Shown: in pieces, positions 40,448-49,416 of the stretch
Layout of the letters: each line of letters begins with the position of its first letter
Position numbering within the stretch: the stretch's first letter is position 1
Origin: Maridesulfovibrio sp.
GTDB taxonomy: Bacteria > Desulfobacterota > Desulfovibrionia > Desulfovibrionales > Desulfovibrionaceae
Direction of reading: 5' to 3'
NCBI RefSeq assembly: GCF_963678865.1
Contig: NZ_OY787459.1
Location: 896,501 to 960,500 of the forward strand
Length of the DNA: 64,000 nt
Notes under the pieces: generated by a model
Database searches by the model: none
What the model saw: the letters and a program-made list of their open reading frames with translations, nothing else
Told to the model about the DNA's origin: nothing
Made by a program: the position numbers and the translations under genes

Positions 40448-41440
40448 CTAACTGAGCATCTGCTGTTCCTTGAACCAGCAAACGGCATCCTGAACGGCCT
40501 CTATAGCCGGACGATGGGTATAGCCCAGCTCTCTCTCAGCCCTTTCGGAACTGTAATACATTTTTTTGGATGCCATGCGGACACTATCCATGGTGGCTAC
40601 CGGATTCTTGAGAAATCCCATCCGAGCCAGCAACTCACCGGTAAAGCCAGCTAGATACATCATAGCTTGAGGAACCTTGAATTTTGGGCCCGGCCGATCG
40701 GTTATACGCGCAGTCATTGCAAATAATTCCCTTAGACTCAGATTTTCTCCGCCCAGAATATACCTGCGCCCGACCTCGCCCTTCTGCAAAGCCAGCAGAT
40801 GCCCCTGCGCGATGTCATCAACATGGGCAACATTCAATCCGGTATCGGCATAGAACATCCCGCCGTCACGAGCGGCATTAAGCACCATGGTTCCAGTGGG
40901 AGTAGGACGGGAATCACCCGGCCCGACAGGAGTAGAAGGATTCACAATAACAGCAGGAAGTCCTTTATCACGGACCATATCCATAACCAGCTTCTCTGCC
41001 AGAAATTTAGATTTCTTATACGGGCTGATCATATCCGCCACTGTTGATGCGGCCTCCTCATCTACAGGGCTTCCATCTTCATTACAGCCCAGCACGCAAA
41101 CACTGGAGGTATAGACAATACGCTCCACTCCGGCCTGAAGAGCCTTTTGCATGACCAGCCGGGTACCTTCAATATTGGTGCGATTCATAACTTCCGGGTC
41201 AGGAACCCAGAGACGATAGTCGGCAGCAAGATGGAAAAGATATCTGCATCCCCGCAGAGCTTCTTCCAACGCGGCTTCGTTAGTGAGATCACCGCGGATA
41301 AATTCTATCGGTTCTTTAATGAGTTGCTGCGCCCGATCTATGTCACGGACAAGCGCCTTAATGGCGAATCCCTGTCTTGAAAGAATTTTAACTAGACGGG
41401 AACCAATCAATCCGGTTGCCCCGGTGATCATTACATTCAT
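40448..41440 (-). CDS. hpnA: Hopanoid-associated sugar epimerase HpnA
   Basis: 330 residues of the extended short-chain dehydrogenase type. The NAD site is TGATGLIGSRLVKIL. The active site has TSSVCVLG (Ser) and YKKSK (Tyr, Lys). The segment YLFHLAADYRLWVPDPEVM followed by NRTNIEGTRLVMQKALQAG is characteristic of HpnA, which distinguishes it from other epimerases. HpnA is linked to hopanoid gene sets, though its reaction is not settled; it may act on the sugar part of the hopanoid side chain. It lies 23 kb from shc in this window, on the other strand, and is a single-gene unit with a weak ribosome site. Confidence 0.85.
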   Translation of the reverse strand: MNVMITGATGLIGSRLVKILSRQGFAIKALVRDIDRAQQLIKEPIEFIRGDLTNEAALEEALRGCRYLFHLAADYRLWVPDPEVMNRTNIEGTRLVMQKALQAGVERIVYTSSVCVLGCNEDGSPVDEEAASTVADMISPYKKSKFLAEKLVMDMVRDKGLPAVIVNPSTPVGPGDSRPTPTGTMVLNAARDGGMFYADTGLNVAHVDDIAQGHLLALQKGEVGRRYILGGENLSLRELFAMTARITDRPGPKFKVPQAMMYLAGFTGELLARMGFLKNPVATMDSVRMASKKMYYSSERAERELGYTHRPAIEAVQDAVCWFKEQQMLS

Positions 41441-41767
41441 AATTTATTGTTGTTTACAGGTAAGATACTGATATAAAATATTTTACTGGACCTTAACGGC
41501 TTTCATAAAAATTGAAGCAATGCAGGAAACATAGAAAAAAGCCGTACCTGCGAATGAAGCAATGAAGGATGAAAGGTGTTGTGTCAAGTTTGGATTTATA
41601 AATAAATCATGTAGGCGGATTGCCGAACGACTCTTCCTTGCACGAAATATTTAGCCCGGCCTTATCTCTACGCGAGTAAACAGCACTATCTAAGTGTCAT
41701 AAAAACACCCCCGGCAACCATAGGCTGCCGGGGGCTTCTTCATTCAATTCTAAGCTAAACCGAAACG
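41441..41767. other. Gene-free stretch between hpnA and cstA
   Basis: 327 nt without a convincing gene or RNA. It contains the hpnA upstream region (minus-strand promoter not recognised) and the cstA terminator at 41708-41734. Confidence 0.5.
41708..41734 (-). terminator. Terminator of cstA
   Basis: CCCCCGGCA and TGCCGGGGG form a 9-bp stem with a 9-nt loop; on the minus strand it is followed by TGTTTTTATG. It lies 33 nt after the cstA stop. Confidence 0.8.
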
Positions 41768-43510
41768 CTAAATGTTTTGCGTTGCTGCGGAAGCATTATC
41801 TTCTCCACTGTAAACCTTCTTCATGACAAGATAGGTTTCAGCGATCATCCAGATTTCAAGCACAAATACGATCAGACCTACCACGAAGAGCAACCATTTG
41901 CCTCCTGCATAGAATTTCTGGAGGTTAAAGACCATTGCCCAGCCGGTCATGGCAATCATGAATACCATGGGTATGCCGGTATAAATGGCTTTAACCTTCT
42001 TGCGGGCAAGATAGACAGTGATAATCAACAATGCCAACGCAGCCAGAAGCTGGTTTACAGTGCCGAACAACGGCCAGAGAGCCAGCGCACCCTTTTTAAG
42101 TGCACCGATGGAAAAGCCGCCGTTAAAGCAGAGAATCGCAGCAGTACCTACCGCAATAAGGGTTGCAGGAATACTGCCGGCAAGTGAAGGCATTTTATAG
42201 GCCTGAGCCAGCTCTCCAACCACGTAACGCTGGATACGGGTGGCACTGTCAAGGGTAGTGGCTGCGAAGCTGACCAGAAAGACCCCCATGATTGCGAGTG
42301 CTATATTGGATGGAATACCATAACTGGCCATAAGGTTTGCGGAGCCTTCAACAAACGCGCTGAGCTTGGCACCGAGTCCGGCTGCGGAAGCCCATGATGC
42401 ATAATGGGTGGTGAAGGCAGCCGTACCGGTCAGCAGCTGACCGTCAGCAGTATGCTTGCCAAGACCAAGCCCGGCACCGACAGCAACAATAACAAGGATG
42501 GACAGGGCCGCTTCCATAAGCATTGAACCGTAACCGATCATGCGAGAATCGCGTTCGGTTTCACACTGTTTGGCAGAGGTTCCGGAACTTACCAGCGAAT
42601 GGAAGCCGGAAATAGCGCCGCAGGCGATAATAACAAAAAGGAAGGGCAGCATCGGCGGAGCACCTTGCGGAGCAAGATCAAGAGCCGGGGCCACGAAGGT
42701 GGGATGAGCCACAACAGCACCGATCACCAACAGAATGAGTGCAACAAAGAGCTGATGTCCGTTAATATAATCTCGAGGCTGCAACAGGGTGGTAACCGGA
42801 AGTACGGACGCGATAAAGGCGTAGACAAGCATTATCAGAGTCCAGACTACGATAGGGTTCATTCCCGCAATGGCAGGCATCTTGAAAGGCACGTAAACAC
42901 CGACCACAACAAATGCATACATTGCCAGCAGCGCGATGAGAGACCAGATGGTATGGTCAGCCTTCTTCTTGTACATGAGCCAGCCCAGCCCGATGGCGAT
43001 AGGAACCTCACTCCATACCGGAACGACAGCTGCAGGGTACATATTAAAAAGGATAGCGATAATAAGGGCAAATACGGCGATGACGATCAACAATTCAAAG
43101 AAGATAATGATCAGAAACAGGGAGCGCACGCGATGGTTAAGCAGCCCGGCAGCAAGGTCCCCTACGGAACGTCCCTGATTTCGCAGACTGACCACAAGAG
43201 AACCGAAGTCATGCACTGCACCCATGAAAATGGCTCCGAAGAAAACCCAGAGCACAGCAGGAACCCAACCCCAGATAATAGCAATTGCAGGTCCTACGAT
43301 CGGACCGAGACCGGCAATGGATGTGAAATGGTGCCCGAAAAGCACTTCTTTTTTTGTGGGAACAAAATCTTTTCCATCTTCAAGTTCGCAACTGGGACAG
43401 ACCTTGTTCTCATCAATCTGAAAAATCTTTTTTGCCAAAAATTTGCCGTAGGTATGGTAAGCAATTATATACCCCACAAAGCAAAGACCGGCGATAACAA
43501 GTGAGTTCAC
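41768..43510 (-). CDS. cstA: CstA-family carbon starvation protein (pyruvate/peptide transporter type)
   Basis: 580 residues from GTG at 43510, which has GGAGG 7 nt upstream; an ATG-started frame to 43645 adds a segment without a ribosome site. The protein has about 15 transmembrane helices. CstA signatures are FGHHFTSIAGLGPIVGPAIA, GAVHDFGSLVVSLRNQGRS and GFHSLVSSGTSAKQ. Members import peptides or pyruvate into the cell under carbon limitation. It has no neighbour on the same strand within 380 nt. A long upstream region may carry its control sites. Confidence 0.92.
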   Translation of the reverse strand: MNSLVIAGLCFVGYIIAYHTYGKFLAKKIFQIDENKVCPSCELEDGKDFVPTKKEVLFGHHFTSIAGLGPIVGPAIAIIWGWVPAVLWVFFGAIFMGAVHDFGSLVVSLRNQGRSVGDLAAGLLNHRVRSLFLIIIFFELLIVIAVFALIIAILFNMYPAAVVPVWSEVPIAIGLGWLMYKKKADHTIWSLIALLAMYAFVVVGVYVPFKMPAIAGMNPIVVWTLIMLVYAFIASVLPVTTLLQPRDYINGHQLFVALILLVIGAVVAHPTFVAPALDLAPQGAPPMLPFLFVIIACGAISGFHSLVSSGTSAKQCETERDSRMIGYGSMLMEAALSILVIVAVGAGLGLGKHTADGQLLTGTAAFTTHYASWASAAGLGAKLSAFVEGSANLMASYGIPSNIALAIMGVFLVSFAATTLDSATRIQRYVVGELAQAYKMPSLAGSIPATLIAVGTAAILCFNGGFSIGALKKGALALWPLFGTVNQLLAALALLIITVYLARKKVKAIYTGIPMVFMIAMTGWAMVFNLQKFYAGGKWLLFVVGLIVFVLEIWMIAETYLVMKKVYSGEDNASAATQNI

Positions 43511-43897
43511 CTCAATACCTCCAAAGAAAAAAGAACCAAAAATACGGAGAAATACCATACTTCCCCGCAACCACACACTTATATGAACACCACGCCATTC
43601 AACCCGCTCCGGAATCAGCCCGCCCGTTGCCGCAACGCAACACATATAAATACTGAATCCGGTCCCCTCGGCACATCAGTGGGTACTCATATTAATTTTA
43701 GGATTCTCTTAACTAAATTATTTCAGCAAAAATTACCAGCTCACTTTTAAAAATATCGCAACATCAACCGTTTGCATTTTCTGTATTCAAAATAATACGG
43801 ACAAAAACAAACGATTCACCTGCAACAAAACTACTGAAAATCGTTTTTACGTAAATTATGTACCTACAATTTAATTCCGAAATCATTAGAAAAGCTT
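43511..43897. other. cstA leader and upstream region without genes
   Basis: 387 nt, A+T-rich in the part nearest 43897. It must hold the cstA promoter on the minus strand, but I recognise no clear -35/-10, sigma-54 or CRP-type site in it. The ends of the lactonase gene and of this gap carry no obvious terminator. Confidence 0.4.
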
Positions 43898-44650
43898 TCA
43901 AGTGCCCTCTATTACGTCATATTTTGCAAAAGCAGGCTCATGCAAAGGGATTAAAATATCGGCCATTTCCTTAACCTTGAGCATGATGTCATATGCCTCA
44001 TAGGTATTAACCGAGGTTCCGGGAGGAATGACTTCCATTTCCATACCCCTCACTTCCGGTGGAGGATTAAAATTCTCCATAATCACGCAGAACCCGGTAA
44101 TGGCGGCCAGTCCGCCTTCGGTATCAATAAGGATGGTCATACCGCCGGGCGTATGGGCCGGTGTATGCATCATGCGAATACCCGGAACAACTTCATAATC
44201 TCCGTCCACAGCAACTACCTGCCCGGCATCCTCCACGTCTTCCACGTAATCTTCCAGATAACGGAAATCCAGAGGATGCGGTTCATGAACATGATCCAGT
44301 TCCTTGCGGTGAACATAGAATTTTGCATTCACACATTTATAATCATTTTCGCAATGGTCATTATGCAGGTGGGTATGGATCACTATGTCTATATCTTCAG
44401 GCTTGAGGCCATACTTAGCCAGACCATCTTCAAAAGTATAAATTTTCCCGCCCAGATCGATTTCACGATCTTCTGAAATAATGGGCTGCATTTCTCCGGT
44501 ATCCACGAGTATCTTTTTATCCCCTCCTTCCAGATACCAGCTATAAATAGGGATGATGTAAGGCTGTCCATAATCATGCTGATAGGTCATCATACCTTTG
44601 TCGAATCTCTTTGTTCCCATGACTATGGGATGAATCCTGTACTTGGCCAT
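43898..44650 (-). CDS. Metallo-beta-lactamase-fold hydrolase, N-acyl homoserine lactonase type
   Basis: 250 residues from the ATG at 44650 with AGGAGG upstream; the frame is open to 44677. The metal motif HxHxDH is in IVIHTHLHNDHCEND, near residue 100. Further ligands are the His of MHTPAHTPGGM and the last His in ILIPLHEPAF. The size and order match the AHL-lactonase group, which also includes other lactonases and uncharacterised hydrolases. It acts in the cytosol; no signal peptide is seen. Its substrate cannot be read from sequence. Confidence 0.78.
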   Translation of the reverse strand: MAKYRIHPIVMGTKRFDKGMMTYQHDYGQPYIIPIYSWYLEGGDKKILVDTGEMQPIISEDREIDLGGKIYTFEDGLAKYGLKPEDIDIVIHTHLHNDHCENDYKCVNAKFYVHRKELDHVHEPHPLDFRYLEDYVEDVEDAGQVVAVDGDYEVVPGIRMMHTPAHTPGGMTILIDTEGGLAAITGFCVIMENFNPPPEVRGMEMEVIPPGTSVNTYEAYDIMLKVKEMADILIPLHEPAFAKYDVIEGT

Positions 44651-44839
44651 TTTTCCTCCTGGGCAATATATCCACATCGAGCAGTCATCCGCCGAAAACT
44701 GTTATTTTATCCCGAAGATGAAACTTAAAACAATTTAACATGAAAAGGAACTTATCAGTGTAAACAACAGGAAATAATTATGTTCATCCACAACCAGTCA
44801 CACACATATTTTTTTTATAAAAAAAACACTCCACAGCCC

Positions 44840-44866
44840 TAAAGAATTCTCAACATACGCCGATGG
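44840..44866 (+). promoter_or_regulatory. Sigma-28 (FliA-type) promoter of the RTX-like gene
   Basis: TAAA at 44840-44843 and GCCGATGG at 44859-44866 are exactly 15 nt apart, the consensus spacing of flagellar sigma-28 promoters (TAAA-N15-GCCGATAA). Transcription would start near 44873 and the GTG start lies at 44897. Confidence 0.7.
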
Positions 44867-44896
44867 ATATATAAACTTTATCAAAGAGAGGCTGTT

Positions 44897-46831
44897 GTGA
44901 ACGGAATACATAATACCTATAATTCTGAAATAAATAACGATATCTACACTGAAACACAGCAAAAAACGAACTCTGTAATTTCCGACAACAAACAGGAAAC
45001 TGCTGGTACAGCAAAACAGGAAGATACGGTTGATATTTCACAACAGGGCTACGAATTATCCGAAACATTGAAAAACGAAAAAAAAGCCCCACTCACATCT
45101 GACGGAAAAGAAATCGCCGGACAACCGCAGCAAACGCCAACAGCTATTGACGGGGACAGCTTTACGGAAAACATTACCACCGAAACCCTTGCAACAGCTT
45201 CAACACAGTCCGGACGCACCGTGACAATTGAAAAATTCACCTACAATGCTGAAACAGTAACAACCGACGACAAAGCAGAAAATGAACCTAACAAAGTCAA
45301 AATGTTCGGTTACATGGTTAATATTTCCGGCAAGGACGGAGAGCAAGGAAAGAGCTATCTGCTGAATTCAGATGCCCGCATTACCGAAGACAAAAACGGT
45401 GAAATTTCCATCACGGCCTACACCGCTGGAGATGAAACAGACAAAGATGATATTATCATAGGTATGAGCGGACGCGACCTCAGTGGAGGAGGCGGCAATG
45501 ACACTATAGTCGATTTGACCCATGACCGGACTGAAACAATCGGCTCCAAAGCTCCCTCATGGGATAACCCAGCCACAATGTCCGGCGGCGATGGCAATGA
45601 TACAATTATCTACGCCGGTAAAAGGGTACAAAATGCAATAATTGACAGCGGAGACGGAGACGACACCATTGTATTCAGCCACGATGTCCATATAAAAAAC
45701 ATCAATACCGGATCAGGCAATGACACCATAAAGGCCGGGGGTAATATGGTGGTCGACAAAGGTTCAGTTGATACCGGAGAAGGTGACGATACCATCGTGG
45801 CCGAGAAAGATATTACTATCTTGGGAGGCTCAGTTAATACTGGAGAGGGGAATGATAGTATCAGTGGAGAAAGTGTCAGAGTCTGGAGGGACGCATCCTT
45901 AAATACAGGTTCAGGAAGCGACAGCATACAAGCGGACAAGAATCTCAAAGTTGAAAGTAACAGCATTCTGGATACTGGAAGTGGTGATGACCACCTTCAT
46001 GCCGGGAACAAAATGTTTACAGGAAGCCGAAGCGTGCTGAAAACCGGAGACGGAGATGACAAACTCAGTGCAGGACACACCCTGAGTACAGACGGGACCG
46101 GGACTCTGGATACAGGAGCAGGCGACGACAACCTAAGCGCAGGATATAGAATTCATACAGACGGTTTCAGTACCCTGAAAACCGGAAGCGGAGATGACAC
46201 CCTCACCAGTTATGAAATTAGCGCTGATGGACACAGCACACTGGATACCGGATCCGGTGATGACAATATCAAAGCATCCGACAGAATCCACTCCGGGGCA
46301 AGCATGAGCACAGGCGGAGGAAACGATTCCGTTTACGCTCATTACAACATTTCCTCAGACGGAAACGGAACCATCAACACCGGGTCAGGAAATGATCGCA
46401 TAAAAACCGATGGCAGGGTTCACGTTGACGGAAATTCTCAAATCAAAACAGGTTCAGGTGATGACAGAATAACCTCAGGCAGAGTCTCGGTTGCTGGAGA
46501 CAGCATATTCAATACTGGCTCAGGGGATGACATCATTTCAGCCACCTACTCATTTTCAGTAGCACAAAACAACATATTCAACACGGGCTCAGGCGACGAC
46601 ACAATTAATGCCAACATCTTTTATAATTCAGGCTCCCTGTTCATGGGATCAGGGGATGACCGGCTGAACATAAACCTGCTTCTCAATTCAGGAACAATTG
46701 ACATGGGCTCCGACAATGACCGGATAGATGCTAAGAAAATACTAACATATGGTCAGGAGCAGGATATGTACGACTGGAGCACCCTGATCCGCGGTACACT
46801 CATAGATTTCAAATTTGAAGATAAATCCTGA
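44897..46831 (+). CDS. Long-period RTX-like calcium-binding repeat protein
   Basis: 644 residues from GTG at 44897 (AGAGG 6 nt upstream). Residues 1-180 are polar, with the disordered start and a VDISQQGYELSET motif that recalls flagellum-related proteins. From about 190 to 620 there are some 19 copies of a G-x-G-[D/N]-D-[T/R/N/S] turn (for example TGSGDDTI), nearly all spaced 22-23 residues apart and often preceded by STLD or NTI. Classic RTX repeats are nonapeptides; here a single Asp-rich turn alternates with a beta segment, so a beta-solenoid is likely. There is no signal peptide, and no type I exporter is adjacent. The sigma-28 promoter suggests expression with the late flagellar genes. 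Confidence 0.75.
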   Translation: MNGIHNTYNSEINNDIYTETQQKTNSVISDNKQETAGTAKQEDTVDISQQGYELSETLKNEKKAPLTSDGKEIAGQPQQTPTAIDGDSFTENITTETLATASTQSGRTVTIEKFTYNAETVTTDDKAENEPNKVKMFGYMVNISGKDGEQGKSYLLNSDARITEDKNGEISITAYTAGDETDKDDIIIGMSGRDLSGGGGNDTIVDLTHDRTETIGSKAPSWDNPATMSGGDGNDTIIYAGKRVQNAIIDSGDGDDTIVFSHDVHIKNINTGSGNDTIKAGGNMVVDKGSVDTGEGDDTIVAEKDITILGGSVNTGEGNDSISGESVRVWRDASLNTGSGSDSIQADKNLKVESNSILDTGSGDDHLHAGNKMFTGSRSVLKTGDGDDKLSAGHTLSTDGTGTLDTGAGDDNLSAGYRIHTDGFSTLKTGSGDDTLTSYEISADGHSTLDTGSGDDNIKASDRIHSGASMSTGGGNDSVYAHYNISSDGNGTINTGSGNDRIKTDGRVHVDGNSQIKTGSGDDRITSGRVSVAGDSIFNTGSGDDIISATYSFSVAQNNIFNTGSGDDTINANIFYNSGSLFMGSGDDRLNINLLLNSGTIDMGSDNDRIDAKKILTYGQEQDMYDWSTLIRGTLIDFKFEDKS

Positions 46832-47199
46832 AGTCAGGTACGCTTTGTAGATAAAATGTTATTATGAAAATGGAATCACCCTATCCTTATCATTTTTGGT
46901 GATTGTTTTACGTTTTCCAACAAAAACACACTTTAAGAATAAATAATTTAAAATTTATTTTCAAATTTATTTTAAATAATACAATATGTTATAAACTTAC
47001 TTGTGAATTATTTCACACAAAGACACTCTATTTAAAGCCAAAAACGCTCGAAGCAATGTGAAAAAAAGTTATTTTTTTCTTTATTTCAAAAAAGATTGTT
47101 TCTTTTTTCACAGTCCCATAAAAAATTGAAGAGTTAAAAAGTTACCGCCAAACATGGTCGGTGTTTATCAATTATAAATAAGGAAGTGAGGAGGTCACC
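46832..47199. other. A+T-rich regulatory gap before the DUF169 gene
   Basis: 368 nt without a gene. It holds a CRP-type palindrome (47002-47017) and a second, wide inverted repeat of TGTGAAAAAAAG (47057-47068) with CTTTTTTCACA (47102-47112). It is likely the control region of the DUF169-TauE operon. Confidence 0.5.
47002..47017. promoter_or_regulatory. CRP/FNR-type binding site
   Basis: TGTGA-N6-TCACA fits the CRP consensus exactly, with flanking bases extending the symmetry (TTGTGA ... TCACACAA). It is about 183 nt before the DUF169 start at 47200. The regulator in this organism is not known from this window; members of the CRP/FNR family such as HcpR or CooA are candidates. Confidence 0.5.
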
Positions 47200-47973
47200 A
47201 TGACTTACAAAGAGATTCAAGAACTGCTGATGAAGGAAATGAGGCTTTATCATTACCCTGTAGCCGTTAAATATTTCTTCGATCAGGCTGAGGTAGACGA
47301 ATTCAAGGAAAAAGCTGAATTCCACGTCCCCATCAAGCCTATGACATTCTGCCAGTGGGAAATCGCAGCCCGCATGAAAGGCCAGACCGTTTATTCAGAT
47401 GTTTCCGGTCTCGGATGCGGCAATGCCAAATATGCCTTTGCATGGAAAGAGCTGGACGAAGGCGAAATCAAAGGTCACTCCAAGTACGTTAAGGACCTTG
47501 ATCAGGCCAAAAAATTCGTACTCAGCAAGCCACGCATGAAAGAAGGCCTTATCGGTATCGCAGTTGCCCCCCTTGGCTCCATCGACGGTATTTTCGAGCC
47601 TGATGTAGTCCACTTCTACTGTGACAACATGCAGGCCTACCACTTTGCAGTAGATTACGCCGCAGCAACTGATACACACCCCCTGCGCCCCAACGTAACC
47701 ATGAACTCCTCCGCTTGTGCGGGCTGTGTATACACCTATAATGAGCAGGAATTCAACATGGTTCCGGCCTGCTCCGGCAGCTACAACGCAGGTAAAACCG
47801 AGCGCGGAGAAATCAACGTGATGATCCCCGGCACCAAGTTCAAAATGATGGTTCAGAGACTTCTGGACCGCATGGAACTGGCCAGCTCCTCTATCACCAA
47901 GCCCGGCGACGGCTTCCCCGGTCAGGATGTCTGTAAAAACTGCCCGCTGATTATCTTTAAGAAAGAACAATAA
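47200..47973 (+). CDS. DUF169-family protein
   Basis: 257 residues. The DUF169 pattern is seen: YPVAVKYFFDQAEVDEF, FCQWEIAARMKGQTVY, the Cys of GLGCGNAKYAFAWKEL, IGIAVAPLGSIDGIFEPDVVHFY, and SACAGCVYTYNEQEFNMVPACSG. Several conserved Cys suggest metal or redox-cofactor binding; the end has CKNCPLIIF. The role of the family is not established; its members are common in anaerobes. An excellent SD (GAGGAGG) precedes the ATG. It heads the run DUF169, TauE, membrane protein, PhnD-like protein and kinase on the plus strand. Confidence 0.85.
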   Translation: MTYKEIQELLMKEMRLYHYPVAVKYFFDQAEVDEFKEKAEFHVPIKPMTFCQWEIAARMKGQTVYSDVSGLGCGNAKYAFAWKELDEGEIKGHSKYVKDLDQAKKFVLSKPRMKEGLIGIAVAPLGSIDGIFEPDVVHFYCDNMQAYHFAVDYAAATDTHPLRPNVTMNSSACAGCVYTYNEQEFNMVPACSGSYNAGKTERGEINVMIPGTKFKMMVQRLLDRMELASSSITKPGDGFPGQDVCKNCPLIIFKKEQ

Positions 47974-47979
47974 AAAAAA

Positions 47980-48013
47980 GCCTGTTCCCGGTACAGCAAT
48001 ACCGGGAACAGGC
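47980..48013 (-). terminator. Perfect hairpin between the DUF169 and TauE genes
   Basis: GCCTGTTCCCGGTA and TACCGGGAACAGGC form a 14-bp perfect stem with a 6-nt loop. On the minus strand it is followed by TTTTTTTT and would be a strong terminator; on the plus strand there is no T run. Plus-strand transcripts of the operon would carry the stem as a processing or stability element. Confidence 0.6.
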
Positions 48014-48140
48014 ACAAATAGGAATGAAGGCGCTGTTCCTGTTAAATCTGAATCTGAAAGGGTCTCCGGCTGCTGCAACAGCCGGCAAGGAAGCAGAAAA
48101 CAGACACAGCAAAACCAACTTTCGCTCAAGGAGATACACT

Positions 48141-49301
48141 ATGTTTAAATCACGCAAAAGCCTTTTAATTATGGCTATCGCGGCACTGGCTGTGGTGGCC
48201 TACATCCAGCCAGCCTTTGCAGACCGGCTCGCAGACGCCATCAGCGCAACCCCCACCGGTACTGAAACAGGCCAGATCAATACCGAACTCGCCCCCGGAT
48301 TCCTCGGAATTCCCGGCGGCCCTAGCGTCAACCTGGTAATCGGCTTTGTCTGGGCCATCTGGGTAGGTTGGATTTTCTCTACCGTCGGCGCATTCGGCGG
48401 CATCATGGCCGGTGTCGGTCACATCACCATTTATGGTTTCGGTAACTACGCATCCACCTTCAAAAAGACCTCCCCGGTCATGAACAAGCTGGTCACCGAC
48501 TCTATCCGTGTATCCAACCAGTGGCTGGTAGGTACTTCCGCAGCCATGTCCTCTTTCAACTACTATAAGATGGGCCGTCTGGTTCTGCCGCTGGGTCTTT
48601 CCCTTGCAGCAGGTTCCATTGCAGGTTCCTATCTTGTTCCCTGGCTCACCGCCGGTAAAATTTCGCTGAAATCCTACATCGGATTCTTCGGCCTCTTTGT
48701 TCTCGCTCTGGGCTGCTACCTGTTCTACGAAACCACTCCCAAAGGACAGGCAGGTAAAAAACAGGCCAAAGAAGCAGCAAAGGCTTTCGAAGCTTCCATC
48801 AAAAATGAAAAAGAAGGCGGAAAAGTCGACACCGAAGCCATGGGCGTAAAAGTTGTCAGCTTCTCCCCGACCAAGTGCGTATTCACCTTCTACGGTGTTG
48901 AATTCTCCTTCAACCCCCTCATCCCCGTAGTCGGCGGTTTCATCATCGCAGCACTTGCATCCTTCCTCGGCGTGGGCGGAGGATTCCTGCTCGTGCCTTT
49001 CCTGACCAGTGTTGCAGGGCTTCCCATGTACCTCGTTGCAGGAACTTCCGCACTGGCAGTACTCGTAGGTATGACCACCTCCGTCTTCACCTACATGGTT
49101 GTTAAAGATACCCCGGTTTTCTGGCCCCTCATCGGCGTTGAACTGCTCGGTATCCTCGTGGGTTCCTTCATCGGCCCCCGTACATCCAAGTACATCCCGG
49201 ACGTATGGCTCAAGCGACTCTTCGTCGTGCTGGCTCTGTACGTAGGTATCCGTTACGCCTCCAAAGGGTTCCTCGGCTACAGCCTGCTGCCTCCGTTCTA
49301 A
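48141..49301 (+). CDS. Large TauE/SafE-type membrane exporter
   Basis: 386 residues from the ATG at 48141, which has AAGGAG 7 nt upstream; the frame is open to 48024 but its first part lacks membrane character. A first hydrophobic segment (SLLIMAIAALAVVAYIQ) may be a signal peptide. Family repeats are GGIMAGVGHITIYGF and LGVGGGFLLVPFLTS. Between them lies an added soluble loop of about 70 residues (GKKQAKEAAKAFEASIKNE). The size and insert set it apart from the 251-residue TauE at 36667. It probably exports sulfite or an organosulfonate, linked to the DUF169 gene before it and to the membrane protein, PhnD-like protein and kinase after it. Confidence 0.82.
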   Translation: MFKSRKSLLIMAIAALAVVAYIQPAFADRLADAISATPTGTETGQINTELAPGFLGIPGGPSVNLVIGFVWAIWVGWIFSTVGAFGGIMAGVGHITIYGFGNYASTFKKTSPVMNKLVTDSIRVSNQWLVGTSAAMSSFNYYKMGRLVLPLGLSLAAGSIAGSYLVPWLTAGKISLKSYIGFFGLFVLALGCYLFYETTPKGQAGKKQAKEAAKAFEASIKNEKEGGKVDTEAMGVKVVSFSPTKCVFTFYGVEFSFNPLIPVVGGFIIAALASFLGVGGGFLLVPFLTSVAGLPMYLVAGTSALAVLVGMTTSVFTYMVVKDTPVFWPLIGVELLGILVGSFIGPRTSKYIPDVWLKRLFVVLALYVGIRYASKGFLGYSLLPPF

Positions 49302-49320
49302 GATTTGTCCCTGACAGCCT

Positions 49321-49353
49321 GAGGGGAAAACTTCTGCAAAAGTTTTCCCCTCC
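49321..49353. repeat. Hairpin of a dispersed intergenic repeat type
   Basis: GAGGGGAAAACTT and AAAGTTTTCCCCTC form a stem of about 13 bp, followed by CCGGACTCCCCTTT and TTTAACGGCTTCGCC. Elements of this make-up recur between genes in Desulfovibrio genomes as I recall, but no second copy is in this window to prove it. Confidence 0.4.
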
Positions 49354-49416
49354 GGACTCCCCTTTCAAAATCTTTAACGGCTTCGCCACTTCGCATGTAA
49401 AAATGGGGTTTAGATT

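Noticed and set aside
42599..43504. 301-codon frame antisense to cstA
   Set aside because: It is the complement of a membrane-protein gene with strong family signatures; its composition (His, Asn, Arg-rich) is typical of such shadows.
45440..46780. CRISPR-like array suggested by regular repetition
   Set aside because: The repeats are in a single open frame, vary at the DNA level and encode the Gly/Asp turns; there are no constant repeats with unique spacers, and no cas genes.
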